A DNA stretch of 64,000 nucleotides from the NCBI RefSeq assembly GCF_007565055.1, contig NC_044561.1, positions 26,816,114 to 26,880,113 of the forward strand, given 5' to 3'. The stretch is from Rhinopithecus roxellana. Its lineage: Eukaryota > Chordata > Mammalia > Primates > Cercopithecidae. Shown here one piece after another: positions 10,227 through 21,340 of the stretch. The translations under genes and the position numbers were made by a program. The notes beneath the pieces are model-generated. The model was not told where the DNA came from and did not search any database. It saw only the letters and a list, made by a program, of their open reading frames with translations. Position 1 is the first letter of the stretch; the number at the start of each line of letters is the position of its first letter.

Positions 10227-12188
10227 AATCACAGTCTTAACTACTATATTAGACAAGAACACAGCAGAAGCTGGAAGTTCAAGGTGGAAGCCTACCAAAT
10301 CCATCTGGTTTATCTTAGTACGACTATTAATAAGAACATTTTCCTTATCAATAAAACATCTTTCACAAAATGCTCTTCTAGACAAAAGCCTGGGACGATA
10401 GACATGAATTGAGATAGTCTTCTGCACACTGAGACCTGAATCCATCCTAGTCATGATATTTCACATGGTCCTTCTGAAAACGAACAGACTTGGGGGTCAG
10501 ATCAATACATCTGCAGACCTGTCCCAGGTGTGTCCTGGCACAGCCATTGCAAGCAAAGTTTGTCCAGAATACTGTTGCTGTCTCCCTTTGACAAAGAAAG
10601 TGAGTTTAGATGTAGTCACATCAATGAGTTATATATTTTCCAGGTATATGTAAAGGAATATCTTGTATGTACAATGAAGACGTAAAACTTTATTTCTTTC
10701 AAGGCAACTTCCATGGATGTCGTAAAAAAGGAATTATCCTGTATTCAGCTTTTTAAATGCTGGAATATTAGAGATTTAGACTCTGCTCCTCTGCAAATAA
10801 TTCCCTCAATCCCTCAGATGTGGGGCGGCTGGTGTATGGAGGCTGGAGGAGAGGAGATATGTATGCACCAGCCAGGCCTGCCTTCAAGGATGCCTTCCAA
10901 AAGGACCTTGGAGGAAATGTTTGGGGGTGTTGAGGCCAGGAGTACGTAAGTACAAGTATTAGCAGATCAACTCATTTTTCTCTTCTCCAGCATCATTTTC
11001 ATACCATGATGTCGAGCCTGAAATGGAATTTTAGACCTCACAGGTTGTAAGACACATCATCAATTTAATAATGGATTTTCTGGGTAAAAAAGGAGGATGG
11101 CATTTCATGTAAACCTTGTTTGTAAAACACATCATAGTTTTAGAAATATTAAAATGTGAAAAAAGACTCTGTATCTTAGAATACAGGGTATTTAAATGGA
11201 ATGTTTTTATTCGCAGGTCATTTAGTATTTAGTCACTTTGCAGACAGTTGCTCAGCACACACCACCTGCAAGAGAAGCCTGCAGACACCTGGACGGGTAC
11301 TATCAAGTTGAACCATATGAAACTTCTGTTGTTTGTATGTCAAAAACACCAGAGTGTCAGCAATTTCATATGGCTCGATCCTGCAATAATAACAACAATA
11401 TGGGTCAACTATCAGGTGCAACGCTTCACCTAAATATTGCTAAATTCCCACAGATCAACACATGAATCAGAGACCACCATCCCACTTTCATACAAGGGGA
11501 AACTTACATGCAGAAATGCGTGGTCCCACCTGGCCGCCACTCCTGCGAGGGCTCCTTTCTCAGGTTGCTGGGACCTGTTCTTCCGTTCATCATCCTTCCA
11601 CTCCCTCTGTGCCCTTCCTCTCTGGTCCTGCACACACCGTCTGCTCTCTAGCGAAGCTACATTGACATCAAGCTTCTCCTAATGGGAAAATTAAGGCTCT
11701 TCTCAGACTGCAAGGAAAGGATCTCCCCAACTGTAAAAACGTGGCCAACCTGGCACTGGAGCTGAGACATCAGTAAGTTCTTCTCTGAGTAGCTGGTCAG
11801 GGCTTTCATCATAACCATCTCTTAGTCTAAATCCTGTTACACTTGGCATCCAGAATGGTACTGCCATACAGCTAAAATCCCAACTCTGAGAGCACATGGG
11901 ACTTCCATAGGTGGGGAAGGATTTATTCTTGCAAAGGTAAATAACCCACTGCCAACTCTGTGCATGACCCTGCCAGAGATGCCGAGCAGATTGAGAGATT
12001 AAACAAGGAGAGATGAGAGTTTCTCATCTTCAAGGACCAAAATCAAACTGTGATAAATGCTTCAGGGAAAGTGAAAACCCTCCATCGTGGATGCAAGCAT
12101 TTCTCAATGGAAAATTATTATTCAGAAGTCACTAAAAAGAGCCTATATCACCAGCGAGAGGGCCACATTTAGTCTTTTTCTTTTTTAG
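10227..12188. other. unassigned mostly single-copy-looking sequence
   Basis: About 2 kb without a recognisable repeat or known gene. It includes one splice-flanked open segment (10704-10945), listed separately. The open frames at 11238-11465 and 11437-11682 have no familiar motif. Confidence 0.35.
10704..10945 (+). other. possible exon-like segment (unproven)
   Basis: A pyrimidine-rich tract ending 'tatttctttcaag' at 10703 looks like a 3' splice site, and 'agtac' followed by 'gtaagtac' at 10946 looks like a 5' splice site. The 242 bases between are open in the frame that includes the ATG at 10713, and the first in-frame stop lies in the putative intron. The translated sequence is not recognised. 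Splice-like pairs are common by chance, so this is only a candidate. Confidence 0.15.
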
Positions 12189-12201
12189 AAAAAGTAAAAC
12201 T

Positions 12202-12519
12202 GGCCGGGAGCAGTGGCTCATACTTGTAATCCCAGCACTTTGGGAGGCCGAGGCAGGTGGATCATCTGAGGTCAGGAGTTCAAGACCAGCCTGGCCAACA
12301 TGGTGAAATCCCATTTCTACTAAAAATATAAAAATTGGCCGGGCATGGTGGTGAGTGCCTGTAATTCCAGCTACTCGGGAGACTGAGACAGGAGAATCAC
12401 TTGAAACCAGGAGGCAGAGGTTGCAGTGAGCCGAGGTCATGCCACTGCACTCCGGCCTGGGCGAGGGAGCAAGACTCCATCTCAAAAAACATAAATAAAA
12501 TAAAATAAAATGAAAAATA
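12202..12519 (+). mobile_element. Alu SINE (S-like)
   Basis: A full-length Alu begins 'ggccgggagcagtggctcat' and ends in an A/T-interrupted tail. Direct repeats 'aaaaagtaaaact' flank it at 12189-12201 and 12520-12532, a 13-bp target-site duplication. Confidence 0.95.
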
Positions 12520-12582
12520 AAAAAGTAAAACTTTCCATTTGAGTTTGAAATAAATACTTAAAGTAAGTGTCTATGTGGTTGC

Positions 12583-12952
12583 CTTAGTCTGTTCAGGCTG
12601 TTCTGCCAAAATACCATACACAGGATGGCTTCAACAACAGAAATGGATTCCCACAGTTCTGGAGACCGGAAGTCCAAGACCAGGTGGATTCCGTGTCTGG
12701 GAAGGGCTTCCTGGTTCATAGAACCAGATCTTCACAGGTTCTCACTGTAGCCACAGATGGTAGGAAGGGGCGGAGTCTCTCTTGGGCCTTTTTACAAGGA
12801 CACTAACCCCATTCATGATGGTTCTGCTTTTATGATGTAATCACCTCCCAAAGGCTCCACCCCTCATACCCTCACCTTGGTGATTATTTCAATACCTGAA
12901 TTTGGGGAGGACACTAACATTCAAACGTTCAGAGCATGGCAAAAATGTGTAC
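12583..12952 (-). mobile_element. MaLR LTR (MLT1-like solo LTR)
   Basis: In reverse, the landmarks of ERVL-MaLR LTRs follow in order: 'ttagtctgttcaggctgttc', 'cccacagttctggagacc', 'ggcttcctggttcatagaac', 'cacctcccaaaggctccacc' and 'acctgaatttggggaggac'. It is a noncoding solo LTR. The exact subfamily is uncertain. Confidence 0.75.
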
Positions 12953-12973
12953 TCAGTTTAAAGATGGCCATAA

Positions 12974-13286
12974 GGCCGGGCGCCGTGGCTCACGCCTGTA
13001 ATCCCAACAATTTGGGAGGCCGAGGCGGGCGGATCATGAGGTCAGGAGATCGAGACCATCCTGGCTAACACGGTGAAACCCCGTCTCTACTGAAAATACA
13101 AAAAATTAGCCAGGCGTGGTGGCGGGCGCCTGTAGTCCCAGCTACTCGGGAGGCTGAGGCAGGAGAATGGCGTGAACCCGGGAGGTGGAGCTTGCAGTGA
13201 GCTGAGATCGTGCCACTACACTCCAGCCTGGGTGAGAGAGCAAGACTCCGTCTCAACAAAAAAACAAAACAAAACAAAACAAAAAA
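12974..13286 (+). mobile_element. AluY SINE
   Basis: A full-length, little-diverged Alu with the 'gagatcgagaccatcctggc' and 'gaacccgggaggtggagc' readings and an (aaaac)n tail. Imperfect flanking repeats 'aaagatggccataa' (12960-12973) and 'aaagatggctttaa' (13285-13298) look like its target duplication. It joins directly to the 3' edge of the LTR region. Confidence 0.93.
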
Positions 13287-13309
13287 AGATGGCTTTAAGT
13301 TAGTAAAAG

Positions 13310-13490
13310 GAACATTTGGGGGTTAGAATGCTACCTGTCAGGTGCTATACTCACTATCTCGGTGACAAGGTCGTTCATACACCAAGCCCCAGTGACACAC
13401 AATGAACCCACATAACAAACCTCACATCTTCCCTCTGTACCTAAAATAAAAGTAGAAAAAAAAAAAGTTTAAAAATACAAATGGAATAAG
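13310..13490 (+). mobile_element. L1 3' UTR end (L1MA/L1PB type)
   Basis: The segment reads as the last ~170 bases of an L1 of intermediate age: a diverged 'ggtgctatactcactatctc' block, then 'cataacaaacctcacatctt', 'gtacctaaaataaaagtaga' and an A-rich tail. It is noncoding and strongly 5'-truncated. Confidence 0.7.
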
Positions 13491-13663
13491 GAAAAGGAAA
13501 AAAAAGAAAGGAAAACTCCTGGATTGAGCGTGTAACCTACCCAGGGCTGTATAAACCCAAGTCTACACGTCCCAGTGCCTGCCAGAGAGTAATGGTAATG
13601 CTAACTTTAGTTTTATGCGAGTACTTCCTTTACTTCTCTTAATAGATTCATTAAATATAAAGG

Positions 13664-13957
13664 TTTATTTATTTATTTATTTATTTTTGAGACAGAGTCT
13701 CACTCTCTCACCCAGGCTGCAGTGCAGTGGCGTGATCTCAGCTCACTGCAACCTCCGCCTCCCAGGTTGAAGCGATTCTCCTGCCTCAGCCTCCCGAGTA
13801 GCTGGAATTATAGGCACCCACCACCATGCCTGGCTAATTTTTGTATTTTTAGTAGAGATGGGGTTTCACCATGTTGGTCAAGCTGGTCTTGAACTCCTGA
13901 CCTCATGATCCTCCCTCCTCCGCCTCCCAAAGTGCTGGGATTACAGGCATGAGTAAA
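13664..13957 (-). mobile_element. Alu SINE lacking its 5' end
   Basis: A minus-strand Alu reads from (ttta)n at 13664 to 'gggattacaggcatgagtaa'. The usual terminal 'ccaccgcgcccggcc' is absent. A 7-base repeat 'taaaggt' lies at both ends (about 13656 and 13953) and may be the target duplication. Confidence 0.92.
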
Positions 13958-14047
13958 GGTGTTCTTAAATAGCATAGTCTAATTGTACCTGTTTTTGTAA
14001 CCTGTCAAAATAAGAACTCATGGCTATGAGCCTGGACAGTGTACTGC

Positions 14048-14283
14048 AAGCTCATCCAACCAGTGGCCCACAGGCCACACGTGGCCCAGGATGGCTTTGA
14101 ATATGGCCCAACACAAACTCATAAGCTTTCTGAAAACATTATGATAAAACAAAAAGATTTTTTTTGCAATATCTTTTTAGCTCATCAGTTATTGTTAGCG
14201 TTAGTATATTTTATGTGTGGCCCAAAACAGGTTTTCTTCCTCCAATGTGGCCAAGAAAAGCCACAAGATTGGACACCCCTGGT
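14048..14283 (-). mobile_element. Nonautonomous hAT-type DNA transposon
   Basis: The right end 'ggacacccctg' and the left end 'caagctcatccaac' are imperfect terminal inverted repeats of the 'caggggtgtccaa' hAT type. The interior has the paired 'ggcccacaggccacacgtgg' and 'gtgtggcccaaaacaggttt' blocks of a common primate MER element. No transposase is present. Confidence 0.6.
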
Positions 14284-14520
14284 AGTGGGTAAAGAGCCTG
14301 TACTCTGGTCCTCAGGGACCTGGGCTTGAATCCAACACTTCCACTTGCAATTCCATGGCTGGTGGACAAGACATTTACTAAGGTCATGCACCTCAGCTTT
14401 CTCCTTGTAAAACAGTGACGACAGTAGTGTAGACCGCACGGGGTGCTCTGAAGATCAAGTGAGTTGATGCAGCAAGTGGGTAGAAAGAGCCCGATGCACA
14501 GTGAGCTCCATGCAAGGACT
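14284..14520 (+). mobile_element. MIR SINE
   Basis: The MIR order is clear: 'aaagagcctgtactctggtc', 'tgggcttgaatccaacact', 'ttactaaggtcatgcacctc', 'gaagatcaagtgagttgatg' and 'agagcccgatgcacagtgag'. It lies against the DNA transposon end. Confidence 0.75.
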
Positions 14521-14639
14521 TTCTGTCATCACCATCCTCCACTCCACGTGTTTGTCAGCCAACATTGCATTCCCCGAGACCCAGCCCCACTGATGTACAT
14601 ATATGCAGCTCTATTGTTTTTACCATTGCATTCATCTCT

Positions 14640-17065
14640 TCAGCCATACATGAATACCATATGAAATGAGAGGGAGAATTACTGGGTCATAAGATATGCA
14701 GGTTTTCAGATTTGCTAGAGAAAGACAAATGTTTTCCAAAGTTCTTGCATCCATTTAGATGCCAGCCAACCGTGTGTCAAGTACCCACTGCTTGGCAGCC
14801 TTGCTGCTATTTGGCGTTGTCAGATTCTTCCGTTTCTGTCAACCTGAAAGTTTTGAAATGACTTCTCTTTGTGGTCATAATTTTCAGTTTCCTGATAACT
14901 AATTAAAATATGCATCTTGTTATACTTTAATTGCCCATTCCTGTTTTGTTGGTTGGTTGGTTGGTTCATTTTTAAATTCATTTCATTTCTTTGGTTTTTT
15001 CTTTTTCTTTTTCTTTTTTTTTTTTTTTTTTTAGCATTTTCTGCTGCGTCATTTTCTTGCAGATTTGGAGAATCATTCACATAGTTTGATCACTAATCAA
15101 CCAGTGTAAACTATATAACTAATTTTATCAGTTATATCCATTCTAAATACCATCTTTTAATTGTGGATTATATTTTCACTTTTTAATATTGTCTTTTGAT
15201 GTGGCAAAGTTCTACATTTTAGTGTTTTTGAAATCACCAACTTCTTGTTTTGTGTTTATGTCACTTCTTATTTAAGCTGTCCTTCTCTACCCTGACATCC
15301 TAACTCCACTGGACTCTATTTGGTTCAGAAGTTGTGAAGTGAATTTTGCGTTTATATTACACTGCTCACCACGGTGGGGACAGATTTTTGTGTATGGTCT
15401 GATATAAGGAGATGCCATTGTTTTTTCTCTATGGACAACCAATTACTCCCAACAATTGTTGGCCTGTTCATTCTTTTTTTCCCATGGATATATAATATCA
15501 TCAGTGTCATATTTCAAGCTTCCACATTTGCATTATTATATTTCTGAGGCCTATATTTCATTCAATTTGTAATTCCAGCTTCCTATTACTGAGTTATAAA
15601 TGCATCAAATCTTAGTATCTTAAAATAACAACATAACTTATTTTGCATAAGAAAGTACAATTTTGAAAGCTTTCAGGAAGCAGTGTGTCTTCATCCATGT
15701 AGCATCAGTAGGCTTGAATCGGGGCAGGAGGACCTGGTTCCAGGATGGTGCACTTCATGGCTACAGAGTTGGTGCTGTCTGCAGGGTGAGGTTAGCCAAG
15801 GCTGCTAACCAGGGGCTTTATTTCCAACTAACCTTAGCAAGCTTCTTGCACATAGAAGTGAACAAAGAGAAGCTGTGTACCTGGTGGTATAAATTGGTAT
15901 GATTTTAATTGTATTTTCCTCGGTGGCTTTTTTGTGATACAGACATACAAGTGATTTTTGTATGGTGATTATATATCCTGCCAGCTTGCTAAAGTCTCAT
16001 TAATACACTTTTCTGGTGATGTCTGTGTAAATAATCCTATTCCCTGTGAACAATTACTTGGGAATCGTTCTTTCATGTATACATAGTATTCCTTTCTTCT
16101 GACTTACTGCACTGGTTCGGACCTCCAGCCTTATAAAGCACACTAGTGATGACAGAAGCACACTTAATCTTCTTCCCGACTTCAAAGATAATGCTTTCAC
16201 TGTTCCATCATTTCGTAGGATGGCTAATGGTATGCGGGGGTTTTTCTCATCCAGGAGATTCTACTTAGCTGGGTAAGGCAGCTCTGTCCTATCCTTAGTT
16301 TGCCAACAGCCTCTTTGTTACCACGAAAATATATTGATTTTATTAAGTTATTTCATTGTTATTTATTTTGGTGATCTTATAGTTTTTCAACTTTAATCTG
16401 TTCATATGGTGAGTTTCACTTTCATAGACCAAATTTGTGCCCTGTAAATAACTCATTTGTCGTAATAGTTTACATGTTTCACATGTTACAGGATTGGGTT
16501 TCCTAATATTTTATTTAAGATATCTGCATTTAATGTACCACTGAGATTAGCCTGTCATTTTATTTCTTGTACTATCTCTTTTTGGGACTTGATTACACCG
16601 TTATAATAATCTCATCAGAAGAAGTACCAAATATTTATTTCCCCATAATCTGGAAGAGGTTGAAAAAATTAATTTTTCTCCATCTAAAATGGTTGAAATG
16701 CTTCTCTAAAACTGATTGGGCCTTACGGAATCTTTATAGAGATGTAATATTACTGTTTCAAATTCTATAATTGTTTCTTCTGGAGTTAATTGGTAATTCA
16801 TATTTTTCTAAAAAGTATCCGTACTACCTAATTTATCACTTTTATTATAAAATAATTAATAATATCCTCTTTCTTACCTTTTAATATCTGGCAGCAATGC
16901 TCTTCTGTATTTTTTACTCTTCTTGCTCTCTGTGCTTTAGTCTGGATATTTTCTACTGAGCTATGATCCAGCTCACTATTCCTTTCTTCCACTGAGAAGA
17001 ATTGGCTGTTAAGCTAATTTACTGAGTTCTTAATTTCAGTTGTTAATTCTACAATTTAACAGTTT
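14640..17065 (-). mobile_element. Old L1M ORF2 region, minus strand
   Basis: The reverse complement of ORF2 is legible from its C-terminal part ('attactgggtcataagatat', 'aatgttttccaaagttcttg') through 15180-15290 and 15380-15560, and on to 16320-16870 ('tgaaaaaattaatttttctcc' region). The copy is highly diverged with no intact frame. An MLT1-type LTR fragment interrupts it at about 15575-15860. Sequence from about 16900 on changes to an L1M/HAL1-like noncoding region that continues after 19545. A (ttgg)n run (14948-14967) and a T/C tract (14993-15033) are small simple repeats within it. Confidence 0.65.
15575..15860 (-). mobile_element. MLT1-like LTR fragment
   Basis: The landmarks 'cttcctattactgagttata', 'tcttaaaataacaacataac', 'ggttccaggatggtgcactt' and 'tggctacagagttggtgctg' follow the reversed MLT1J-type LTR order. 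It lies inside old L1 sequence and is incomplete. Confidence 0.5.
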
Positions 17066-18140
17066 CCATTTTTAATAGTTTCCGATTGCTGCTGTAATAA
17101 ATTACGACAAACTCAGTGGTTTAAAACAACACAGATTTATTATCATACGATTGTTTAAATGTAACATCACATATTCATGGATTGAATGTGGGCATCTTTT
17201 GTGGGAGGGAGGCACTGTCCTGCCTAACACAATCTGCCCTCTGGCCTCTAAAGATTCACATCTGTCCCACAGGGAAAATACATCTATTCTATCTTAGGAT
17301 CACCAAAGCCTCATCTCATTACAGTATTAACTCAAAGTTCAAATTTTTATCTAAATCTCATCGGTGCACAAGTCCTAAATCCTCGCATCTAAAAAATTTA
17401 AAATTTAAAATGAAGGTCTGCATACACCTATCTTGTGTCAAAATTATTCTTGATCTGTGAAAGTCAAGAAACATGCTCTTGTGCCCCAAATAAAACAGCG
17501 AGACAAAGATAGAGTAACAGTTATAGGTATTTCCATTCAAAAAGAAAAAAAAAAAAAAGGAAAGGAAAACAGAAGTCCCTGGTCCCAAGCAATTTTGCAA
17601 TCCAGGAATTCTATTTGGGTTTCAAACGGCATGGGAATGATTTCTGCGACTCCCAGCTTTGTCCTCTGGGCATGCAGCTCCACCCTCAGAAACCATCCTT
17701 CTTTTCAAACAAAAGGAAGCGTATGTTTGCAGCTGAGTAGCAGTTAGAGCTAGTTTTATGCCTGTGGAATCCTTGGGGTCCACTACCCTTCTTTCTTTTG
17801 TCCCTTTGGTACAAGGTGGCAGGCAGCATTCCTGCCAGAATATGTTTAAGACCCTTGTAGTCCTTCATGGGGATTAACTCCATTAGATGATGGTCTCTTC
17901 TATAGATCTTCCCCAGATAATCATCTCGATTTCTGGCTTTGGCTGAGATGGCTGAGGGCAACCCAGGAGTCACATGTCTAATCTCTTCAAAGAGCCTCCG
18001 GTGTAACCAAATACTCTGACCCTTGATTCCCGGAAGCCACTAACACAAACGTTATTCAGCCACACCTGTGGTTCTCTGCAGAAAGTGCTGTTCTGACATT
18101 TCCTGAATCTTTTAATTTAAGCACGATTTGCAATCTTAGT

Positions 18141-18192
18141 AGCCTGAGAAGTCCCCAAAAGCCTGAGAAGTCCCCAAAAGCCTGAGAAGTCC
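18141..18192. repeat. 19-bp tandem repeat, 2.7 copies
   Basis: The unit 'agcctgagaagtccccaaa' repeats at 18141-18159 and 18160-18178, with a partial third copy 18179-18192. The two full copies are identical, which suggests a recent slippage event inside the MaLR interior. Confidence 0.95.
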
Positions 18193-18715
18193 TGGTTCCT
18201 TTTTGTGTAACAGCCCTTGCTTCTATCAACCCTTTCTCCTTTCACATTTTAGTGTAAGTAGCAAGAACAAACAACCAAACACACAAAAACCACTGCACCA
18301 TCAACACTTTACTTGGAAACCTCTTCAGTTAAATATCTAAGTTCGTTGTCTAACGTTTTGCTCTCCACACAATTGCAGAACACAATTCAGCTAAGCTCCC
18401 TGCTGTTATTTGACGAAGGCGGCCTTTCCTCATGCTCCTTAATGTCCTTCTCATGTCCTTGTGATTTCTCCTCAGCCACAGCTTCAATGCGCATATTTCT
18501 ACCAACTTCCTACACATGGCAATTTCATCTCCTCTAGAATGATAAGGGCTTTCTCTACCATGCTCATTTCTTTCTGATACTTCACTAATGTCACCCTTAG
18601 CATCCATGTTTCTACAACAGGCTGTCCAAGGAAATCTCAGCTTATTCTATAATGTCCTCAACATTCCTCCAGCCTTTCCCTACTGTCCAATTCCAAAGAC
18701 ATTTCACTTTTCTTT

Positions 18716-18991
18716 TCTTTTTTTTTTTTTTTTTGAGACGGAGTCTTGCTTTCTTGGCCAGGCTGGAGTGAAGTGGTGTGATCTCTGCTCACTGCAAGCT
18801 CCGCCTCCCAGGTTCAAGCGATTCTCCTGCCTCAGCCTTCTGAGTAGCTGGGACTACAGGCGTCCGCCACCACGCCTGGCTAATTTGTTGTATTTTTAGT
18901 AGAGACGGGGTTTCACCATGTTGGCCAGGCTGGTCTCAATCTCCTGAACTCGTGATCTGCCCACCTTGCCCTCCCAAAGTTCTGGGATTAC
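18716..18991 (-). mobile_element. Alu SINE, 5' end missing
   Basis: A minus-strand Alu runs from the poly-T tract at 18718 to 'gttctgggattac' at 18991. The expected last ~25 bases of the Alu 5' end are absent. It interrupts the MaLR interior. Confidence 0.94.
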
Positions 18992-19545
18992 CCATTTCAC
19001 ACTTTTAGTCCTTTGTTATCACAGAACCATACCTTCAAGTACCAAAATCTGTATTTTTTTGAATTGCTGTTACTCCAAATTACCCCAAACTTAGTAGCTT
19101 AAAACAACATAAATTTATTATCTTACATACTTGTGGAGAAAATTTCAAAGTGGATCTGATGGGGCTAAAATCAAGGTATTGGCAGGGATATGTTTGTTTC
19201 TACAGTCTCTAGGGAGACTTGGCTTTGCTGCACTTTTCAGCTTTAATACCCTGCCTGCATTATTTGGCTCATGAACCAGTTCTATCTTCAAAGCTAATAA
19301 TAGCCATTCAAGTGTTTTTTCTATCACATCACTCTGACTCTAATTCTTCTTTCTCCCTCTTCCACATTTAAGGAACTGTGTAATTACCTAAATAATCCAG
19401 GATAATGTCCTTAAGTTGTGGTCAGCCTGTTAGCAGTTTTTCTTCCATCTGCAATCTTAATTACCTCTTGCCATGTGACAGAGCCCATTCACACTTTCTG
19501 AGTGCCAGGACATGGGCACCTTTGGGAAGTTGTTAATCTGCCTTT

Positions 19546-20000
19546 GCCCACCATCCCATTGGATTCTTTTTCGTGGATTTCACTTCTCCATTGAATTTCA
19601 TCAAAAAATACTTTAATATGTTAATCACAATTATTTTAACAACAGTGTCAATCATCTCTGATATCTGGGTCATCTGTGGGTCTGAGTCTGATTTCTGTTT
19701 GTTCCCTTTGTCCTGTCTCATATGCATATGCTTCCTTTCTGTTGAAAGCTGAATAATGCGCATTAAAGTTCCTGAGACTCTGGCTGCTGCTGCCTTCCTC
19801 TTTGGAGAGTTCTGTATCCTCTTTTAGATAAATGGAGCCTACAGATCACTTTAATCCAATCATCAACTGAGATGTTCAAAGAATGAGCTGCCATTTCTGT
19901 AAAGCTCAGGCTACATCTGTTTCACCCCTACTCTGAGAATACAGCAAGCTAGAGATCCCAACTGAGACAGCAGGGTGCTTCCCGCACTCCTGCCGCATGG
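19546..20000 (-). mobile_element. L1M/HAL1-like noncoding region (continuation)
   Basis: 'tatctgggtcatctgtgggt' followed by 'ctgatttctgtttgttccct' and 'ctgagactctggctgctgct' matches the reversed L1M/HAL1-type block that begins near 16990 ('ctgagttcttaatttcagtt'). This supports one older element split by the MaLR insertion. The right boundary is vague. Confidence 0.45.
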
Positions 20001-21095
20001 AAATCCCTCCTGCTGTGCTCTCCCTGATCACAGCCTCCTGTCCAAACCTCCTGTATCACAACTTCCTCCCTGGGTAGTCTCACTTTCTTCTGCTTTGAGA
20101 TCCAGCTGAGAACACCACCACCCCTGTGTCGCTGTCCATTTGGAACAATTTGACTCACATGCCTACAACACAGGCCTGGGATTCAGATGAGCATTCCTTG
20201 ATATGTTTGCTATTTTATTCATAACTCAAACCCCCCAGCTCCTCTGAGTGTGTGTGGTGTCATCTGCTGTCATCCTCTGAGAGCCCGGTCGCCTCCCGTG
20301 TTTGTTAAAGACATGAACCCACCTTCCCACCTTGGCCTCGTGTCTGCCTTCATCGTCCTCCCTGACATCAGTGTCCCCGAGGACTGGCCTCTGCTCTCCC
20401 CACTACCTGCTATGTCTTCCTTACCCCCATCCCCTCCTACATCATATCCTGGGCAATCTTGTCTTCAGAACCGCAAGAGCCTCACAGCCTCAGCTCACCA
20501 CCTGTTGCCCCGTGTCCTTCTTGTAATGCCCCCGTTTCATCATCTTCATGGCCAAAATCAAGCTGTCTTCATTTTGGTGTGAAATCAATTGACCACCAAC
20601 CACTTTTTCCAGATCTGTCTCTCCCTTATGTTCTGGCTTCGCCCTTTGCTTCAATTAGACTCCAGGACCATCATTAGAAACCCTGTAATGAGTCCCTGCC
20701 CCACCTCCCACTTCCTCAGACCCATTAAAGCCCCTTTCTCCTTCTGCCCTGCCCCTCCCCAGCTGCTGAATGTGCTCACAGTGGCACACTCCACTGCCCT
20801 GGCTGAACTCACAACGAGCCCTCAAACAGGCAGGCAAAACCCCCAGCAATCCTAACGTATTTGTTCAATGTTTCCCTCTCCTTTGTGCAGAAAAGCTATT
20901 CACACCCTCCTCTACCTCCTTAGCCCAACAACACCTCACCCTTCCTGAGAAAACAGCAGCTGCCTCCCTTTTCACCCCCAAACCCACCTGATTGTCTCTC
21001 CTGTGCTCACCCTGGCAGCCTCACCTTTTATATCCCAGGGAGCTGCCCCCTTTTCATGAAAGATCCTCTCCTCCCTTGCAGTTCCAGTGATAAAG
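20001..21095. other. C+T-rich low-repeat sequence
   Basis: This kilobase is rich in C and T on the plus strand and contains several overlapping open frames (20250-20582, 20589-20855) that reflect composition more than coding. Part of it may be ancient L2 sequence joined to the L2 relic at 21100-21340, but I cannot align it by eye. Confidence 0.35.
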
Positions 21096-21099
21096 CTGT

Positions 21100-21340
21100 G
21101 CATGGCTATCCAGCTGGCCCAGCCCAACAGAGATCCGTGGTTCCTCACTTGCCTCCACCTTCTCTTTCTCCCTCACCATCATGTCCAGCATCAGCAGGTC
21201 CTGGCGCTCTTTCCCTGAAAATATCCCAAGTCAGTTTCCTTCTGTCTCTCTCAGCTGCCAGAGCCTGGCCCCACCATCATCCTCTCCTGACTGGACAGGT
21301 GTTACTGCCTTCCAAGTAGGGTCTCAGCCTCCACTCTTGG
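21100..21340 (+). mobile_element. L2 (CR1-like) LINE relic, 3' part of the RT region
   Basis: The series 'ggttcctcacttgcctccac', 'agcatcagcaggtcctggcg', 'cctgaaaatatcccaagtca' and 'ccccaccatcatcctctcct' follows the L2 segment that encodes the downstream part of its reverse transcriptase region. It is ancient and broken. Confidence 0.5.

Larger units (their letters stand above)
17072..19545 (-). mobile_element. MaLR (MLT1-class) element in proviral form, degraded
   Basis: Two LTR copies in the same orientation flank an interior. The left copy (about 17075-17232) keeps only its ends ('aactcagtggtttaaaacaa' and 'gggcatcttttgtgggaggg'). The right copy (about 19055-19545) is nearly complete ('aacttagtagcttaaaacaa' through 'catgggcacctttgggaag'). 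The interior (17233-19054) has the noncoding features of MaLR internal sequence, such as 'attcacatctgtcccacagg' and 'caagtcctaaatcctcgcat' next to the left LTR. An Alu sits in it at 18716-18991. No gag or pol frame remains. Old L1/HAL1-like sequence resumes on both sides. Confidence 0.55.

Noticed and set aside
14039..14329. 96-codon frame read as a gene
   Set aside because: It overlaps a hAT-type nonautonomous transposon and a MIR, and neither encodes protein.
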